Source: Liopterus haemorrhoidalis | Taxonomy: Eukaryota > Arthropoda > Insecta > Coleoptera > Dytiscidae | Assembly: GCA_963971575.1 (NCBI GenBank) | Contig: OZ020616.1 | Location: 39,336,250-39,400,249 of the forward strand | Direction of reading: 5' to 3' | DNA length: 64,000 nucleotides | In this document: positions 10,239-22,379 of the stretch, piece by piece | How the letters are laid out: each line of letters starts with the position of its first letter | Numbering within the stretch: the first letter of the stretch is position 1 | Program-made: the position numbers and the translations under genes | The notes under the pieces: generated by a model | The model's input: the letters and a program-made list of their open reading frames with translations, nothing else | Database searches by the model: none | Told to the model about the DNA's origin: nothing

Positions 10239-11428
10239 CTATTGAGCGACTAATCTATTAGAGCGCTAAAAAATAAAGGAATGAAATGTTTGCTCACCTA
10301 ATACAAAACGCATGGCACCCTATTATTCTGTGTTTCGCATTATGTGATAAATATATTGGAGTTTATTCCACCTCGTCCTACATAAATGGTATGTAGTGTT
10401 ACTTTTAATAAATACCTTTTTTACATATTTTAATAATAAAATTTTAAAATAATTTTGAATGAATGTTGGTGTATGAAGTAATAATTCAGACATTATCAAA
10501 ATATTTTCTCTCTAAGTCATAAAAAATTGTCTTTTTTTATCTCAATATTACATTTTTATCTAATTTTTGCTTCATATTTGTTTTCTCTTCCATTCTCCTT
10601 TCATTCGTATTTTTATCGTTACACGTTTTAATATTGTTTCAATATAACGGAGTGACCTAATAATTATTTATTGATTAATAAAATCCAAGCAATCTTTCTC
10701 ATATCAGCTACATATATCACACACAACAAATAACCTAATAATGAACATTTGGGGATTTTTCATTTGTTTTTGCCATGTGTGACAACTGGAAAAAAGTATA
10801 GATAAGAATGGTAACCCGGTGATAAAAAAATAATTAATATCACCCTGCGTAAACTAGCAATACAACAATGATTTAGACTACTTTTCTGCAAGAGCCTCAA
10901 AAAGCAGGGAAGTGAAAGGAGTGGCGGCTGAGAGAGGGTGGCGCTGGGACAGTGTCTTCTAAAAATTGTAATAAGGAAAACTGAATTTAAAATCTTATTT
11001 ATACTTTAAAATTGCATTAAACTAGCTAAATATATCTGCGAATATTTAATTTTATTATTTCTAATTCAAAGATTTTTTTTTATATAAGTGTTAGATTTTA
11101 AAAATTTAGATCTAGAAAATAATGCTGTGGACACTAGACGTTAGTGTCCTGCTACAGTATTACCACATGGGATTTCTAATGTATTTATCTACGCAAGTAA
11201 TAAAAATGAACTGGAAAGAGTAACAGCGGCAAGTTGTTAATGTATATATGTTGGTGAATTTAGGCCGGCGATCTTAGCTTAGCGTTCGTTTGTTTTGATT
11301 TTACTCAGACGTGAAACTGGAAACTATATTATTAATTAAAAATATTGGTCTTCATTGGCCAAAATTGAATATTTCACAATAGAACAAAAATAGAAATAGA
11401 ACGTTAATAGAGAGTTCAGTAAAAGACA
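10239..11428. other. No gene recognised
   Basis: AT-rich with one slightly GC-richer patch near 10890-10950. No domain or terminal repeat found. Confidence 0.5.
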
Positions 11429-11870
11429 ATGTTTTTGCCTTGGCCGGAGAATTCGCCTGATATGATCGCCATAAACCTATGGGAGCTCACGAAACGGGAG
11501 ATCACCAAAGAAATCATCACCACCAAGCAGAAATTGATAGAAACCCTTATCAGAGAGTGGCATCACAACCCCAATCCCCGGTACAACGAAAAAGTTTGCA
11601 TAATAAGCATGCCCCGACGCGTGGAAGCCATAATCGCAGCAAAGGGTGACATTACAAAATATTAAGATTTTACTTAATTTGTTAACACTTTCTATAAAAA
11701 AATAAATAGTTATGAGTAAGTAATTATGTCGATTTATATTCTAAATAAAACACTCTAATGAATAAAAATAACTACGAGGCCCAAAGCGACTTATTTGCTC
11801 ATTAAATTAATTTAAACTAGAAAATTACAAGAAATTTGTACTGTCCCTAATAATTTGGCCACCTACTGTA
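11429..11870 (+). pseudogene. 3' end of a Tc1-like element
   Basis: The 78-codon ORF reads LPWPENSPDM, then NLWELTKREITKEIITTKQK and ends MPRRVEAIIAAKGDITKY, the C-terminal part of a Tc1 transposase. Where the family normally has a PIE motif holding the catalytic Glu, this copy reads AIN, so the catalytic residue is lost. At 11841-11868 the sequence CTGTCCCTAATAATTTGGCC and then ACCTACTG forms a typical Tc1 right inverted repeat, followed by TA. No matching left repeat was found, so the copy is 5'-truncated. Confidence 0.75.
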
Positions 11871-11895
11871 CATAAAAGTAGTTATTTCATAGTCT

Positions 11896-11966
11896 TCGGC
11901 CGCCCCTGTGCCTTGGCGCCCAGAGGCAGTTATTTAGACTCCCCTAACGGTAAAACTGGCCCTGGA
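11896..11966. mobile_element. Right end of a hAT-type MITE
   Basis: GCCTTGGCGCCCAGAGG...GGTAAAACTGGCCCTG resembles the right end of the element at 1412-2414 (GTGGCGCCCCGAC...GGTAAAACCAGCTCTG). The left end was not found. Confidence 0.4.
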
Positions 11967-11970
11967 TAGT

Positions 11971-12790
11971 TTACATACAACTTGATCCAAAATCAACTTG
12001 ACAAACAGTGGCCAGGAAGAAATAGAGAGTCGTGAGTTTCACCAAAATCAATTTTCGATGATTCAATATTATATTCTGTCCAATATGCGTACTAGTTTTC
12101 GTAAAACAAGGCCTGAATGTTTATTTTAGATATAAATTTTAACCTTAAAATTTGAGTTGAGGTCAGCAATAACCTAGTTATCTATTTTATTTTGTTGACT
12201 TTATATTTAACATATTTAGCAGTCACTTTAATGTGGGGCAAAGTCCCTCTTTTGCTCGCCACAACATGACGCCATTAATTCCGTCGATAAATAGTGGACA
12301 GTTGAACCGACGCTCTTATCTAGTGTCCGGGCGTCGGCGTCGGAGGCGTCGAGCACGCATCCAGTCCAAATCTAATTAGGACTCAAACTTGCAGCACTTA
12401 CCCTCTAAGTCTTCCAAGATAAACCCTGAGTGTTCTAAAGCGGATACACTACTGTCTATACAGCTTTGTTATTCTAACACTGAGAACCTTCACTAAAATT
12501 ATTGATTCTGATCATTATTTAAGGACACAAGGACATTCACACTTGAGATAAGGTTAATTAGTTACTTTATTATAAATGTATTTAACTTTGTTTTGACATT
12601 TCACAGAATTAAACTTCTCTCTTTGTTTCCAGCAAATCCATCGATCTTGCTTAGTTCTATAATTTAATATTTATTTATTTAAAACAATTTTGAACCATTT
12701 TAATAATTGTATAAATTTAACAATGCATTAATTAGTATTTAATTATATTATAACTAGAGGCTTATTGAAGCAATTACCCCAATCTAGATG
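11971..12790. other. No gene recognised
   Basis: Holds a GC-richer patch (about 12230-12400) with no ORF or motif I can name; the rest is AT-rich. Confidence 0.45.
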
Positions 12791-14505
12791 TAGAGGAGAA
12801 AGTCCTAAGAAGAGCCCCCCTTTTGTTTTTTCTCGACAATTTTTTAAGTTGATCTTAGAACTTCAAAAATTCCAACCGCAGGTCTCTATCTTTTTTAGTT
12901 TTTGAAATATATATACATATTTTTTTTATTTATTTTTTTTGAAAAAAAAGTTTTCCTAATACAGTCCAAAATATGGTCGTTAGGTAATTTTGGGGTGAGG
13001 ATTAATAAAAAAATATTTTAAAAAATCAAGAGGCCTTAGTTTTTGAGTTATAGTCAATTTTAGATACTTTTTTCCGATTTACTCAAAAACGGTTGGCCAA
13101 AATCCAAAATGAACCTTATTTTTGTGATCTACGGCCCAAAGTGTATCAATTTTGAGCAAAATCCGAAATATTTTTTTTTGTAAAAATTCGCGATTTTTTT
13201 TCAAAGGGTTTTTCGATTTTTTGCCATTTTTAAGGGTTATGTTTAATGATACATGCTTTTTGTATAAGTTTGGTTATTAAGGCCCCAATTTTTTTCTAGA
13301 CTAAAATGGACATGAGGAACTCAAAAATTTAAACCAGAGGTCCCTATCTTTTACCGTTATTGAGATATAATTTTTTGAAAAATTAAATTTTATTACAAAA
13401 ATTTTACAAATTTTTTTTGTTTAGGATATGTTTTAAAATATTCCTTTACCATATTTTAGACCTTAGAACTTCAAAAATTCCAACCGCAGGTCTGTATCTT
13501 TTTTAGTTTTTGAAGTATATATACATATTTTTTTTTGAAAAAAAAAAGTTTTCCTTATACAGTCCAAAATATGGCCGTTAGGTAATTTTGGGGTGAGGAT
13601 TAATAAAAAAATATTTAAAAAAATCAAGAGGCCTTAGTTTTTGAGTAATAGTCAATTTTAGGTACTTTTTAATTTGTTAATTGGCAGACATCTAGCCCAA
13701 ATACTTATATACAATATTCAAAATTGCATTGTTTCGAAAAATAGAAAAACAAAGCCAACTATGAAAATTTGTAAAATGTTCAGGATTGAGTGTATGAAAT
13801 ATTAAAAATTGGGTAGTTCAAAATAAATTTTATTTTTGTTTAAGATACAAACTCAAAATAACAGTTTAACAATTAATTACTGACAAAAATCACATTCGTA
13901 TAAATCTTTTTTTGTCCCGGAGCATTCATTGTTCATGTACCCACATATTGCATATTACGCATCGAAGCCAAAGCTCGTCCCTTTGATCCTGTAAAAAACA
14001 ACCGTCACAAAACATGCAAGTAGCATCTTCATCATCCTGACTTTGTTGCTATACTTCATCAACGTCTGTGTCGTCGTCAGCTGAAAAAAAAAAAAAAAAT
14101 GAATATGCCCTGGCCCATATTTAGACCGCGTGGGGAGCCCATACTTCCAACATTACACATGGCAATCTAAATTATTGTTTGACTTTTTTTAGATTAAGTG
14201 AGGCAATATCTCCTAGTAACACAATATATCTCGATCACAATACAACAGCTTCAAGTATAAATCACAAGCAGATCGAATAAAAATCTTACCCATTCTTATA
14301 ACAACAACTTACCATAATAAAAGAGTCAAAATTAAGCAAACGCATTTACTGTAATTTGTTTCTAACAGAACAAGAACTCAACTACACTTAATTTGTAAAA
14401 TTGTGTAACGAAAGGTAGGTGTGTCTTAAGCTATTGCCGAGAGATGGTGTTAACAATATTTGTAAATTTTCTTTGGGGCCTATATTAGGACCTTCTCCTC
14501 TAATA
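12791..14505 (-). mobile_element. Pogo-like DNA transposon remnant with PHD-like finger
   Basis: The ends are inverted: TAGAGGAGAAAGTCCTAAGA at 12791 and TTAGGACCTTCTCCTCTA ending at 14505, each bordered by TA. On the minus strand, 13880-14080 translates to DDEDATCMFCDGCF, then WLRCVICNMWVHEQ, a CxxC...WxxCxxCxxWxHE pattern. That is the PHD-like zinc finger often found at the C-terminus of pogo/Tigger-type transposases in insects. The TA borders agree with pogo. The DDE core is not recognisable; most of the left half is the duplicated non-coding block listed next. The assignment to pogo rests on the finger plus TA, not on catalytic motifs. Confidence 0.55.
12850..13672. repeat. Direct repeat of about 220 bp inside the pogo-like element
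   Basis: 12850-13068 and 13460-13672 are near-identical. Both run from CTTAGAACTTCAAAAATTCC through GTTAGGTAATTTTGGGGTGA to AGAGGCCTTAGTTTTTGAGT. A weaker third relative lies around 13310-13390. The copies lie about 610 bp apart. Confidence 0.8.
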
Positions 14506-14889
14506 ATCAACCCTTGAAAATCCCGTGTGTGAATAATGGCTTCGGCAGTTCGACCCCAATTTTTTTGGAAAGTTTCTCCTTAGTCTTAATTGATTGTCAT
14601 AGCAAAGGCTATTACATCAATATTGAAAATATTTCTTTCGCTCCAAAGAATAGTCTTATTAAATGCTTCTACGGCCTCCGATGAATATTGTAAATTAGTT
14701 GTTAATTACTGACTTCCGAATCTCTTATTATCATTACATATAACTTCATGTCCAATTTAAACTATTCACTATAGCGAATGGTTCATTTAACGGAGTATTT
14801 ACATAACCGAGCGAATACTGTTGGTACTTGACACCTACAAAATCCTTAATGACTCAAATCCTTCAACGACTATGCTGGTTGTGTCAAAA
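14506..14889. other. No gene recognised
   Basis: No feature seen between the pogo-like remnant and the next LINE fragment. Confidence 0.5.
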
Positions 14890-15745
14890 TTGAATTCCGT
14901 ACCGACGGTGGACTGTTAAAATTATTACGTCTTAACAGCAAGAAAAAAAGAAGAAGAAAAAAACTGTACTAATGTCATTACAGAGCTGCTGTATGCTGAC
15001 GACTGCGACTTAGTAGATAACACACAGGTTCGTTTGCAGGAAGTCGTCATCAAAATTGCTGATACTGCAAACCTCGATAAGACGTTTATCCTGTATAACC
15101 AACCTCAACAATTGCATAAGTTCTACATAGAGGCATAGAACTTTAAAATATTTCGGTAGCATCGAAAAGTACCATTGATGATGATATTACTTAAAAAATA
15201 TCTTTAGCTTTAGAAGCGTTTGGAAGATTGAGGACATTGGTGTGATTGAACAAAGGTCTCCAGTATCACACTAAGATAACCGGGCGGTGAACTCTCAGTA
15301 CTCCTGTATAGTAGCGAATCATGGTCTCTCTATCATTGACACATCTGAATGTTGGAAGATTAAATGGCAGGATTGCATGCCTGATACCGATAGTCTAAAA
15401 AAGCAAGCATGTTGAGCAGTGAGGCTACCCTAATCCAGAAACATCTGAAATGGACAGGACATGTAATTAGAATGCCAGATAACCGTATGCCTAAGCAGGT
15501 ACTGTATTTAGAACTATCACAAAGCAATAGAAATCCTGGAGCGCCGTACAGGAGATAAGATATGGTGAAGAGCTAACTCAAAACATGTCACCTGCTACAT
15601 TAATCTTGGGAGAAGATATATACTAATCTCACCAGGTGGAAAAACTCGGTGTCTTGTGCAGTGCACCAGTTTGAACAGCACATAATAACACTAGCTAAGA
15701 TTGTTCGTGCTAGACAGAAAAAGAGACGACTAACAGTATATCTGT
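14890..15745 (+). pseudogene. LINE reverse-transcriptase fragment, heavily decayed
   Basis: Shifted-frame pieces read FRTDGGLLKLLRLNSKK-like text followed by TELLYADDCDLVDNTQVRLQ, where YADD is the reverse-transcriptase catalytic box. Further along, LKWTGHVIRMPDNRMPKQV matches the conserved post-RT stretch of LINEs (here around 15445), then NPGAP and, near 15660, FEQHIITLAKIVRARQKKRR. The order is right for one element, but each piece is in a different frame and many stops intervene. The pattern is of the craniate/arthropod LINE type with an RT followed by a W-GH-R-M block; the exact clade is not certain. Confidence 0.7.
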
Positions 15746-16379
15746 GTCATCTGGAGAGTATTAGTGTTGTGTATGCGGATTTTTTTTTTGTACCGCTTAT
15801 TGACATGATAGGGCACATTCAAGAAGAACTGGGGGTCTATTCTCTAACTTCTCGACAGTCATCTATGCATACTGAACTGTCTTCATAGACTGCCCTCTGT
15901 GATGTGGTTTTGTATTCGGCTTTACCGAAAATAAGTGGCGACATTTTGAAATTTTGACGTATTGTAATAGTCAGAATAGAATTCTAAAAGGGGGTTATTT
16001 TGAATAGAAATGCCGAAAGTCTTACAAAATAGTAATTATAATTCCGGAAATATATCGAATTCCTTCAAGAATATTGATTGTAAGATAATATCGGCACTGG
16101 AATCAATGGAGAGGATTGCAGATACCATTCGAACAGTTGTGTAAAACAGAATATTTAGATTAATTAAATTCTATTAGAAGTATCTTATATGTTGAATATA
16201 AATAAGTTAAGTAATACTGAAACAATTATAAAAAATAAATTATATTCTTCTTATTAAATCACTTCAAGTACATCTAAAAATTCATAAAATACATATACCT
16301 GCGCCATAACTAAAACATTTTACGTAAAAAGTAACGAACATATATATTTTCATATATAAAACACATTTTAAATCACACT
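15746..16379. other. No gene recognised
   Basis: AT-rich spacer between two LINE fragments; no feature seen. Confidence 0.5.
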
Positions 16380-17724
16380 AACCTATAAATATATTCAGTA
16401 CAAGACAAAACAGGGGGAGTGGTGGTAGGCAGGATAAAAGTTATGTCCCTATCCTATGCGGATGATATGGTTTTGTTGGCAACAAAAGAAGAAGAAATGC
16501 AGGGAATGCTGAAAAGATTTGAAAAGTACCTAAGCAAGAAAAAACTTAAACTAAATGCAGCTAAATCCAAAATCATATTGTTTCGAAAGGAAGGAGGAAG
16601 GAAGAAAGTAGAGAAATGGACATGGGGAGAAGAGAAAATAGAAAAAGTACAGGAATATAAATACCTAGGGTACCAATTTAGAAGCAACGGAGGAACAGGT
16701 GCACCTACGAGACTATTATATAAGAAGGCCATGCTAGCCCTACCGCAAGTATGAAGTATTGGGGAACGGAAATTCAAATGGGATTATAGAACTCGTATGC
16801 TCATGTACGAGGCGTTGATAAAAAATATAATAATGTATGGAGCAGAAGTATGGGGATGGGCGGAACGAGAACATATAGAAAAAGTACAAATAAAATTAAA
16901 ATTGATGTTGGGAGTAGACACGAATACACCAACATACATTATACTGGAAGAGACGAAAATGAAGAAAATAAAAATAGAGGCAGTCAAAAAAGCCATAAAA
17001 TATGAAGAGAATATAATTAAACACCTGGAAAAAGAAATTCTTTATGAATGCTGGAGGGAAATGGAAAAACGGAATCAACAAGGAAAGCCACTATCAAGAT
17101 GGAAAAAGGAAAGGAAGGAAATGTACGAATATTGTGGCTACTCAACAACAGCGGTAAGACTAAAAAGAATGAATGGAATGGAATTGGGGCACGAAGTAAC
17201 AGAGCGAATGACCGACATACAGCAAACGGAGCAAGATACAAAAATAAGAGAATCAAGGTATAATAGCAAATATTAAAAGTCCTGGACGGTGAGAAAACCA
17301 CAGTATTTGACAGAAAAAGGTAGTAGAGAGAAGAAAAAAGTGATAGCGAGATTTAGATGTGGAAATGAGGAGAGGGACAATAATTTTTGGATGACAGAGG
17401 AAGAAAGAACATGTAGAATGTGCAGGGAAGGTAAGGAGACAATGGAACATTTGTTGGAAGAATGTGAAGAAATACGACACAGAACGGAAACGAGAAAGGA
17501 AATTTTGGATGAAACAGGAAAGGGGTATGAATGGATGAAAGAAGTGAAAAACAGAAGGGAGGAAATTAAGGAAAGAAGTCAACGAAGATATTAACTAGAA
17601 GAGAAGGAGAGCAGATTGCAGGAGGCGAAAATTACAATTATTATTAAGTGTTAATTGCTGTAAGATAAAATGTAGTACATAATATTGAATAATAAAAATA
17701 TCTATCTATCTATCTATCTATCTA
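16380..17724 (+). pseudogene. 5'-truncated LINE with RT C-terminus and CCHC knuckle, two stops
   Basis: One reading frame runs from about 16400 to 17594 with only two in-frame stops (16752-16754 and 17274-17276). It opens in the RT palm with SLSYADDMVLLATKEEEM, followed by KYLGYQF (thumb) and YGAEVWGWAEREHIEKVQ. A very basic linker follows, and the end holds IARFRCGNEERDNNFW and then CRMCREGKETMEHLLEEC, a C-x2-C-...-H-x4-C knuckle as in Jockey/R1/I-group elements. The 3' UTR ends in a perfect TCTA repeat. The absence of frameshifts suggests a fairly recent insertion. The endonuclease domain and most of the RT are missing. Confidence 0.85.
17700..17724. repeat. (TCTA)n microsatellite, LINE 3' tail
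   Basis: Six perfect tetranucleotide units immediately after a poly-A-like AATAAAAATA. It is the probable 3' terminus of the LINE. Confidence 0.85.
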
Positions 17725-18711
17725 CAAATATATTCAAAAGTATGTAAACAACAAGTACAGATGTCAAAAACAACACTGTTGTGTCGCTCTATACCAACAG
17801 GAGGTGTTGAAAATCGTACTTTCAATAAAATATCGTAGAAACGATTGTCGAAAAGCTTACAGAATAGACCTCCTGTATAAACTTGCAAAGCACCATCGTA
17901 ATTCGACCATCGTTGGATATATACAAAATCCTAAAATGTGTGAAAATTCATACTACATATAATTTTATATCAAGCAACCCACAAGTTTGGACACCACTGT
18001 CTATTGCCCTTCGCACCTGTATGTAATAATTTTAAATTTAGCATAAATAAATATTCCCTCTAACTTTATACCTGTTTAAAAACACACATTTTAAATAAAT
18101 TGAATTCCACTCTAATATAAAATATAAAAACCCCTGGTCATTCCCCAGTGGATTAAAATATACATTCGAGTTTTCAAAGAGTTAAAAACACATTAAGAAA
18201 ATTAAATTTGTACCAGTGAGAGCTATTGCAATTTCTTTTAATGTTTAAATGCACAAATTAATTCAATGTAAATTTTACAATATTGAAATAAATTTGAGAT
18301 GGCTTTAAAATATTTTATCGAGAATTTTACTTGTAAAGTTTTGTTTTAGAAAGTTTGTAATACTGTCAAAATAATTAACTTCAAATTAAGGACAAAATGT
18401 AGAAGTTTTATCTTGTTAGGTTAAACCTACTTTAAACTTTATTTAATTTATTAAATTTGGATTTTAATAATACTATAAACAGACCTATCACCAAAGACTT
18501 GCATACTTCTAGAGCTGTCTTTATCAAGTACCATTACCAGGGGCGAACAGTAAAAATCCTAACTCACCTAAGAAATATCGTCAGAAATATATGACGCAAT
18601 CTTCGGCTAGATTCCTTGGTTATGTAAGTTGGCGCTGGTTCTGCAACTCGGTGGTTCCAGACTAGTGCAGCACGACAGCACCAGTGAGGTGGCAGTTCAG
18701 TTACTATCTGC
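17725..18711. other. No gene recognised
   Basis: AT-rich; the part near 18600-18710 is GC-richer but shows no ORF or motif. Confidence 0.45.
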
Positions 18712-18808
18712 TGTTAATGTCAATCAAAAAGCCGCTAGTCCATGTAGAGATACCGAGAGTAGCAGGGGGTCGTACAAAAATAGCCACACCCCATCATCAT
18801 CATCATAA
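18712..18808. repeat. Shared flank repeat with CAT tail, copy 1
   Basis: Same sequence as 22380-22480: blocks AAGCCGCTAGTCCATGTAGA and GGTCGTACAAAAATAGCCAC, ending in (CAT)n. On the minus strand it directly follows the 3' end of the LINE at 18809-20010. Confidence 0.8.
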
Positions 18809-20010
18809 TTTATCAGCCATTGACGTCCACTACTGAATATAGGCCTCTCCTTTGCATCTCCACTACTCTCTGTCCTGTCCCACCTGCAGCAATTACGACC
18901 AGTCTCTTGATATTATCCGTCCACCGGATAGGAGGTCGGCCTAGGTTTCTAGTACTGTCTCTAGGCTGCCATTCCAGTATTTTTCTGGTCCATCAACTAC
19001 TACTTCACACGTGATATTCTTCCAATTATAACGCAAATTTGTATTTGCTGTCTGAGCAACAGATTTGTTTTTCGATCCAAAATCGTAATGCCAATAATTG
19101 CTCTCTTCATGGATCTTTGAGCGACCCTTTGAGCGAATTTTCTCGTGAGGGTGATAATCTCAGCACCATAAGTGAAGACCAATAAGACACATTGCTCAAA
19201 TATCTTCCTCTTCAGGCAGATAGAAAAATCATCGTTTAAAATGTGCCTCAGATTTCCAGAGGCTGCCCCTATCAAACTAATTCTTCATTTAATCTCTATG
19301 GTTTGTTTGTTCCATCTATTAGCGATTTCGTGTCTCAGGTATTTGTAGTAAGACCTTTGATCAATGGGTCAACCTGAGATAGACTAATTTCATTACTAAA
19401 TTTGCCATTACTGTGGTCTAATTTATGTTAATTAAAGTCCTATCTAATCGGCTTCACTATTTAATTTTCCCATCATTTGGTAATTTTTCCTAAGTACTCA
19501 GTAATTAAAAGTATATCGTCAGCGACACGTAAGTGTTTTTGATGTTTGCTATTAAAATTTAAGCCTCGGTTTGTACAATTTAATATTTTCTTTACAATCT
19601 CTACAATCTAATCTTTTAAAAACGGTCTCCAATGCAGAATTAAATAGTTTAGGAGATATAGAGTCTCCCTGGCGTACACCTTGTTCGATATTGAAACAAT
19701 CTGTTTTCATGTGGACCTTCGCAACAGCGTCTACCTTGTTATATACATGACAACACGAGAATATCGGTAATCTATTCGATCATCTTTCAGCGCATCGAGT
19801 ACTGACCATCTTTCTTCTGAATCGAATGACTTTTCAAAATCCACGATGGTCAAAACCAAGGGTCTGTTACACGCATTTTTCGATTAAAATATTGAATACC
19901 AGTAAGATGATCATTGGTACTAAAATCCAACCTTCGACATTTATTCTCTATTTCTGTTTACGTCACAAGAATTCTGTACTTCGTACATTAGTCTGCTATG
20001 ATCTAAACTA
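18809..20010 (-). pseudogene. RTE-like LINE, reverse-transcriptase to 3' end
   Basis: Minus-strand fragments in order: LVLTIVDFEKSFDSEERWSV near 19850-19800 (RT motif A, with the FDS variant), HLRVADDILLITEYLGKITK near 19530-19470 (the ADD catalytic box), then ICLKRKIFEQCVLLVFTYGA and KFAQRVAQRSMKRAIIGITI at 19000-19240. Finally WQPRDSTRN, GRPPIRWTDNIKRL and GQRVVEMQRRGLYSVVDVNG lie at 18990-18820. This is the layout of RTE-type elements common in insects. Many stops and frameshifts are present. The 3' terminus is a (GAT)n run that joins the repeat at 18712. Confidence 0.8.
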
Positions 20011-20737
20011 ATTCGTAGAATTTTTATGCTCTTGTTGCTCTCTACAGTTTCTTGTACTAGCTTGATGTTATAGTTTCTGTTGTCCAATCCGACAGTCCAT
20101 TTATTTTCCAAAAAGTATTCGGATATTTAAATCATACCAGTCTAGCATACAATTTAGGCTGTTAATTAGTTATAGAATTATTCAAAACGAAAATAATATT
20201 TTCAATACAAATAAAATATCGCAATATTTATTTCAATAAAGGTAATGCATGTAGTTCACAAGTACGCCCGATCAGATCCATAATTAATATCGTAATAATA
20301 ATTTATTATTTTCATCAGCGTTAATAAACCTATTGAAACATTTATATTTTAAATATTACTACTATTATTTAGTAACTCTCCAAATATTCATCCTAACGGA
20401 AAAGTACTTAGAAATAAAAGATTTATTTTCTTATTATAAACAATTTTTGACATATATAATCTGTTTCTTTGGTTTAAGCGGAACTATATTTTACAAACTA
20501 GTTATTTTCATTGAATGCGGTTATGAATCATTTTATTTAGCAAAAGCCCCTTCAATCATTAAAAGCTCGAGCCAACAAAACACAATCTTTGGAATAGCTT
20601 ATAGATACGTTTTTGCTTTTAAGTCAGTAATAAGTGAGATTTCAACAGTTTAGTTTTAGGATGTGTCCCCGTAATTTCACAAATAGTCATTTAAATGAAA
20701 AATGCATTGAAATAAAATAAAGTATTTGTTTTCTTAA
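20011..20737. other. No gene recognised
   Basis: AT-rich flank of the TTAA element. The 106-codon ORF at 20333 is hydrophobic and low-complexity and I do not credit it. Confidence 0.5.
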
Positions 20738-21991
20738 GGGGACATTCGCTTTTGAAATTTTCAAAAAATCGATTTTGACATTTTTACATATTTCGATTCT
20801 ATATACGTTCAAAAGTTGCCTCCTAAAATTTCATCAAGAAATTCGTAATAGAAAAAAAGTTACAGCTATATTTGTAACAGCGTATGCCCATGAGTAAAAA
20901 CCGAAAAGATTGGTGTAAATTTTTGTAAAGCGAGGAAAAAAATGAGCCTTTTACTCATAAGCCACCACTAGATCCAAGCATTTGTGGCTACATTTTGCCA
21001 GTTTACGAGTCACTTAGTAGTGATGAGTTGCTGCAAAGATGTCTTGGCAAAAATACTCAAAATAGTAACGAAAGTTACAACAATTTGATTTGGAACATTT
21101 CTCCGAAAAGCAAGTTTTCTGGCAAAGATATGACTGAAATTGCAGCGTGGATCGCAGCATCCATTTTCAACGAAGGCTCGAGAACTTACCTAGCTATTAT
21201 GGATCTCATGGGCATCAAAATTGGCGAAACTGCAACGGCTTTTGCGCAAAAAGTTGACGAGGACCGTATCTCTCAAGCCAATAGGAGGAGCAGTGAGCAG
21301 TCAAAAGAAGGTCGAATTAAGAAGAAAAAAGCTTTGGCCAGCCACTTACAGCAATTACTAGATAACGAGGGTCCTCAGTATTCACCAGGAATAGCCGATT
21401 AAAGGTAAAAAAAAAGTTTTCGACCTTTTATTCAATAAAATTATGGTAAAAAAACTTTAAGCGCGTTTTTCTCGAAACTACCTTTTTCAAATTGGTAGGA
21501 CATTTTTCTCCGAATCTACTCGACCGATTTTAAAAAACCAAAAAGCATTCGATTACTTATTGAAAATAGTAAACAATAAGCCTCTAAAAGTTTAAAAATT
21601 ACCCCCCCTCCTTTTTTTACGGGGGTGACTTACCCCCAAAAAATGCAGTTTTTTCGCATTTTTCAGAAATATACATACAAAAACTTCAAAATATGAAAAA
21701 GTATGAGTTTTAGAGGCTTATTGTATAGTTTTGAGTCTCAAGAATAGAATCCATTTTGAATTTTTCAAAAATCTGTTACAGGAGGTCCACAATATGTCCT
21801 ACCGTTTAAAGAGTAACTTTTGGATGACGCCCTCTACAGCAGCAAAGGGAAACTAAAAATGAAAAAAAAAAAAAAAATTATATTCTTTAGAGACTGTTTA
21901 ACAATGTCCAAAAGAAATTTTGACAATAAATATAATAGTTTTTTCATAATAAAATTTGTTTTTTTTTTCAATTCCAAAGGCGAATGTCCCC
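20738..21991 (+). mobile_element. TTAA-flanked DNA transposon with Mutator-like/Kolobok-like transposase tail
   Basis: The ends are GGGGACATTCGC and GCGAATGTCCCC, perfect 12-bp inverted repeats extended imperfectly, and are flanked by TTAA on both sides (20734-20737 and 21992-21995). A TTAA duplication is used by Kolobok and piggyBac elements. The only gene inside is the truncated ORF described next. The 1254-bp length with a partial ORF indicates an internally deleted, non-autonomous copy. Confidence 0.8.
20890..21402 (+). pseudogene. C-terminus of a Mutator-like (Kolobok-type) transposase
   Basis: The frame opens with KNRKDWCKF, has one stop at 20926-20928, then continues HKPPLDPSICGYILPVYESL, GKNTQNSNESYNNLIWNISP and FNEGSRTYLAIMDLMGIKIG to a basic tail ending YSPGIAD. 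The TQNSNES...LIW signature is, to my knowledge, characteristic of the C-terminal part of transposases annotated in insects as Mutator-like. The DDE core would lie upstream and is deleted. Because the surrounding element duplicates TTAA, Kolobok is the better superfamily guess; classical Mutator elements duplicate 8-9 bp. Confidence 0.7.
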
Positions 21992-21995
21992 TTAA

Positions 21996-22379
21996 CTTGT
22001 TGTACACAATTTTACTGTTTAGTATAAATTATTATAAAGGAGATATTTCTTCTATGATTTTAGTTTTAGTGTGTCCCCCTCTAACTGAATTTTTAGAGAA
22101 GAACCAAAAATATTTTTTTTCTTATTGTAAACAATTTTTGTTGTATACATTTTTCTGTTATGTCAATAATAAGGGAGATATTTTAAGTTTGTTTTAATAA
22201 TCAGTTTTAAACCCGAAATACCCCTTTAGAATAAAAATTTTTAGATGCCGTATAGCCTTTGTTTGAATCTTGGTTTTACTCTATCATCGTACCGAATCAC
22301 GTGAAAATATGTCCATCAACGTAAAAACGGATGGACAAGCAGACAGACAAAAAAGCATTTTTTTTGCGCATATCGTCAA
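21996..22379. other. No gene recognised
   Basis: AT-rich. The text around 22095-22160 weakly echoes 20420-20470, but too weakly to call a repeat. Confidence 0.4.

Noticed and set aside
16454..17582. Phe/Ser-rich minus-strand ORFs
   Set aside because: Antisense shadows of the LINE at 16380-17724.
20333..20653. 106-codon hydrophobic ORF
   Set aside because: Low-complexity AT-driven sequence with no motif or conserved pattern.
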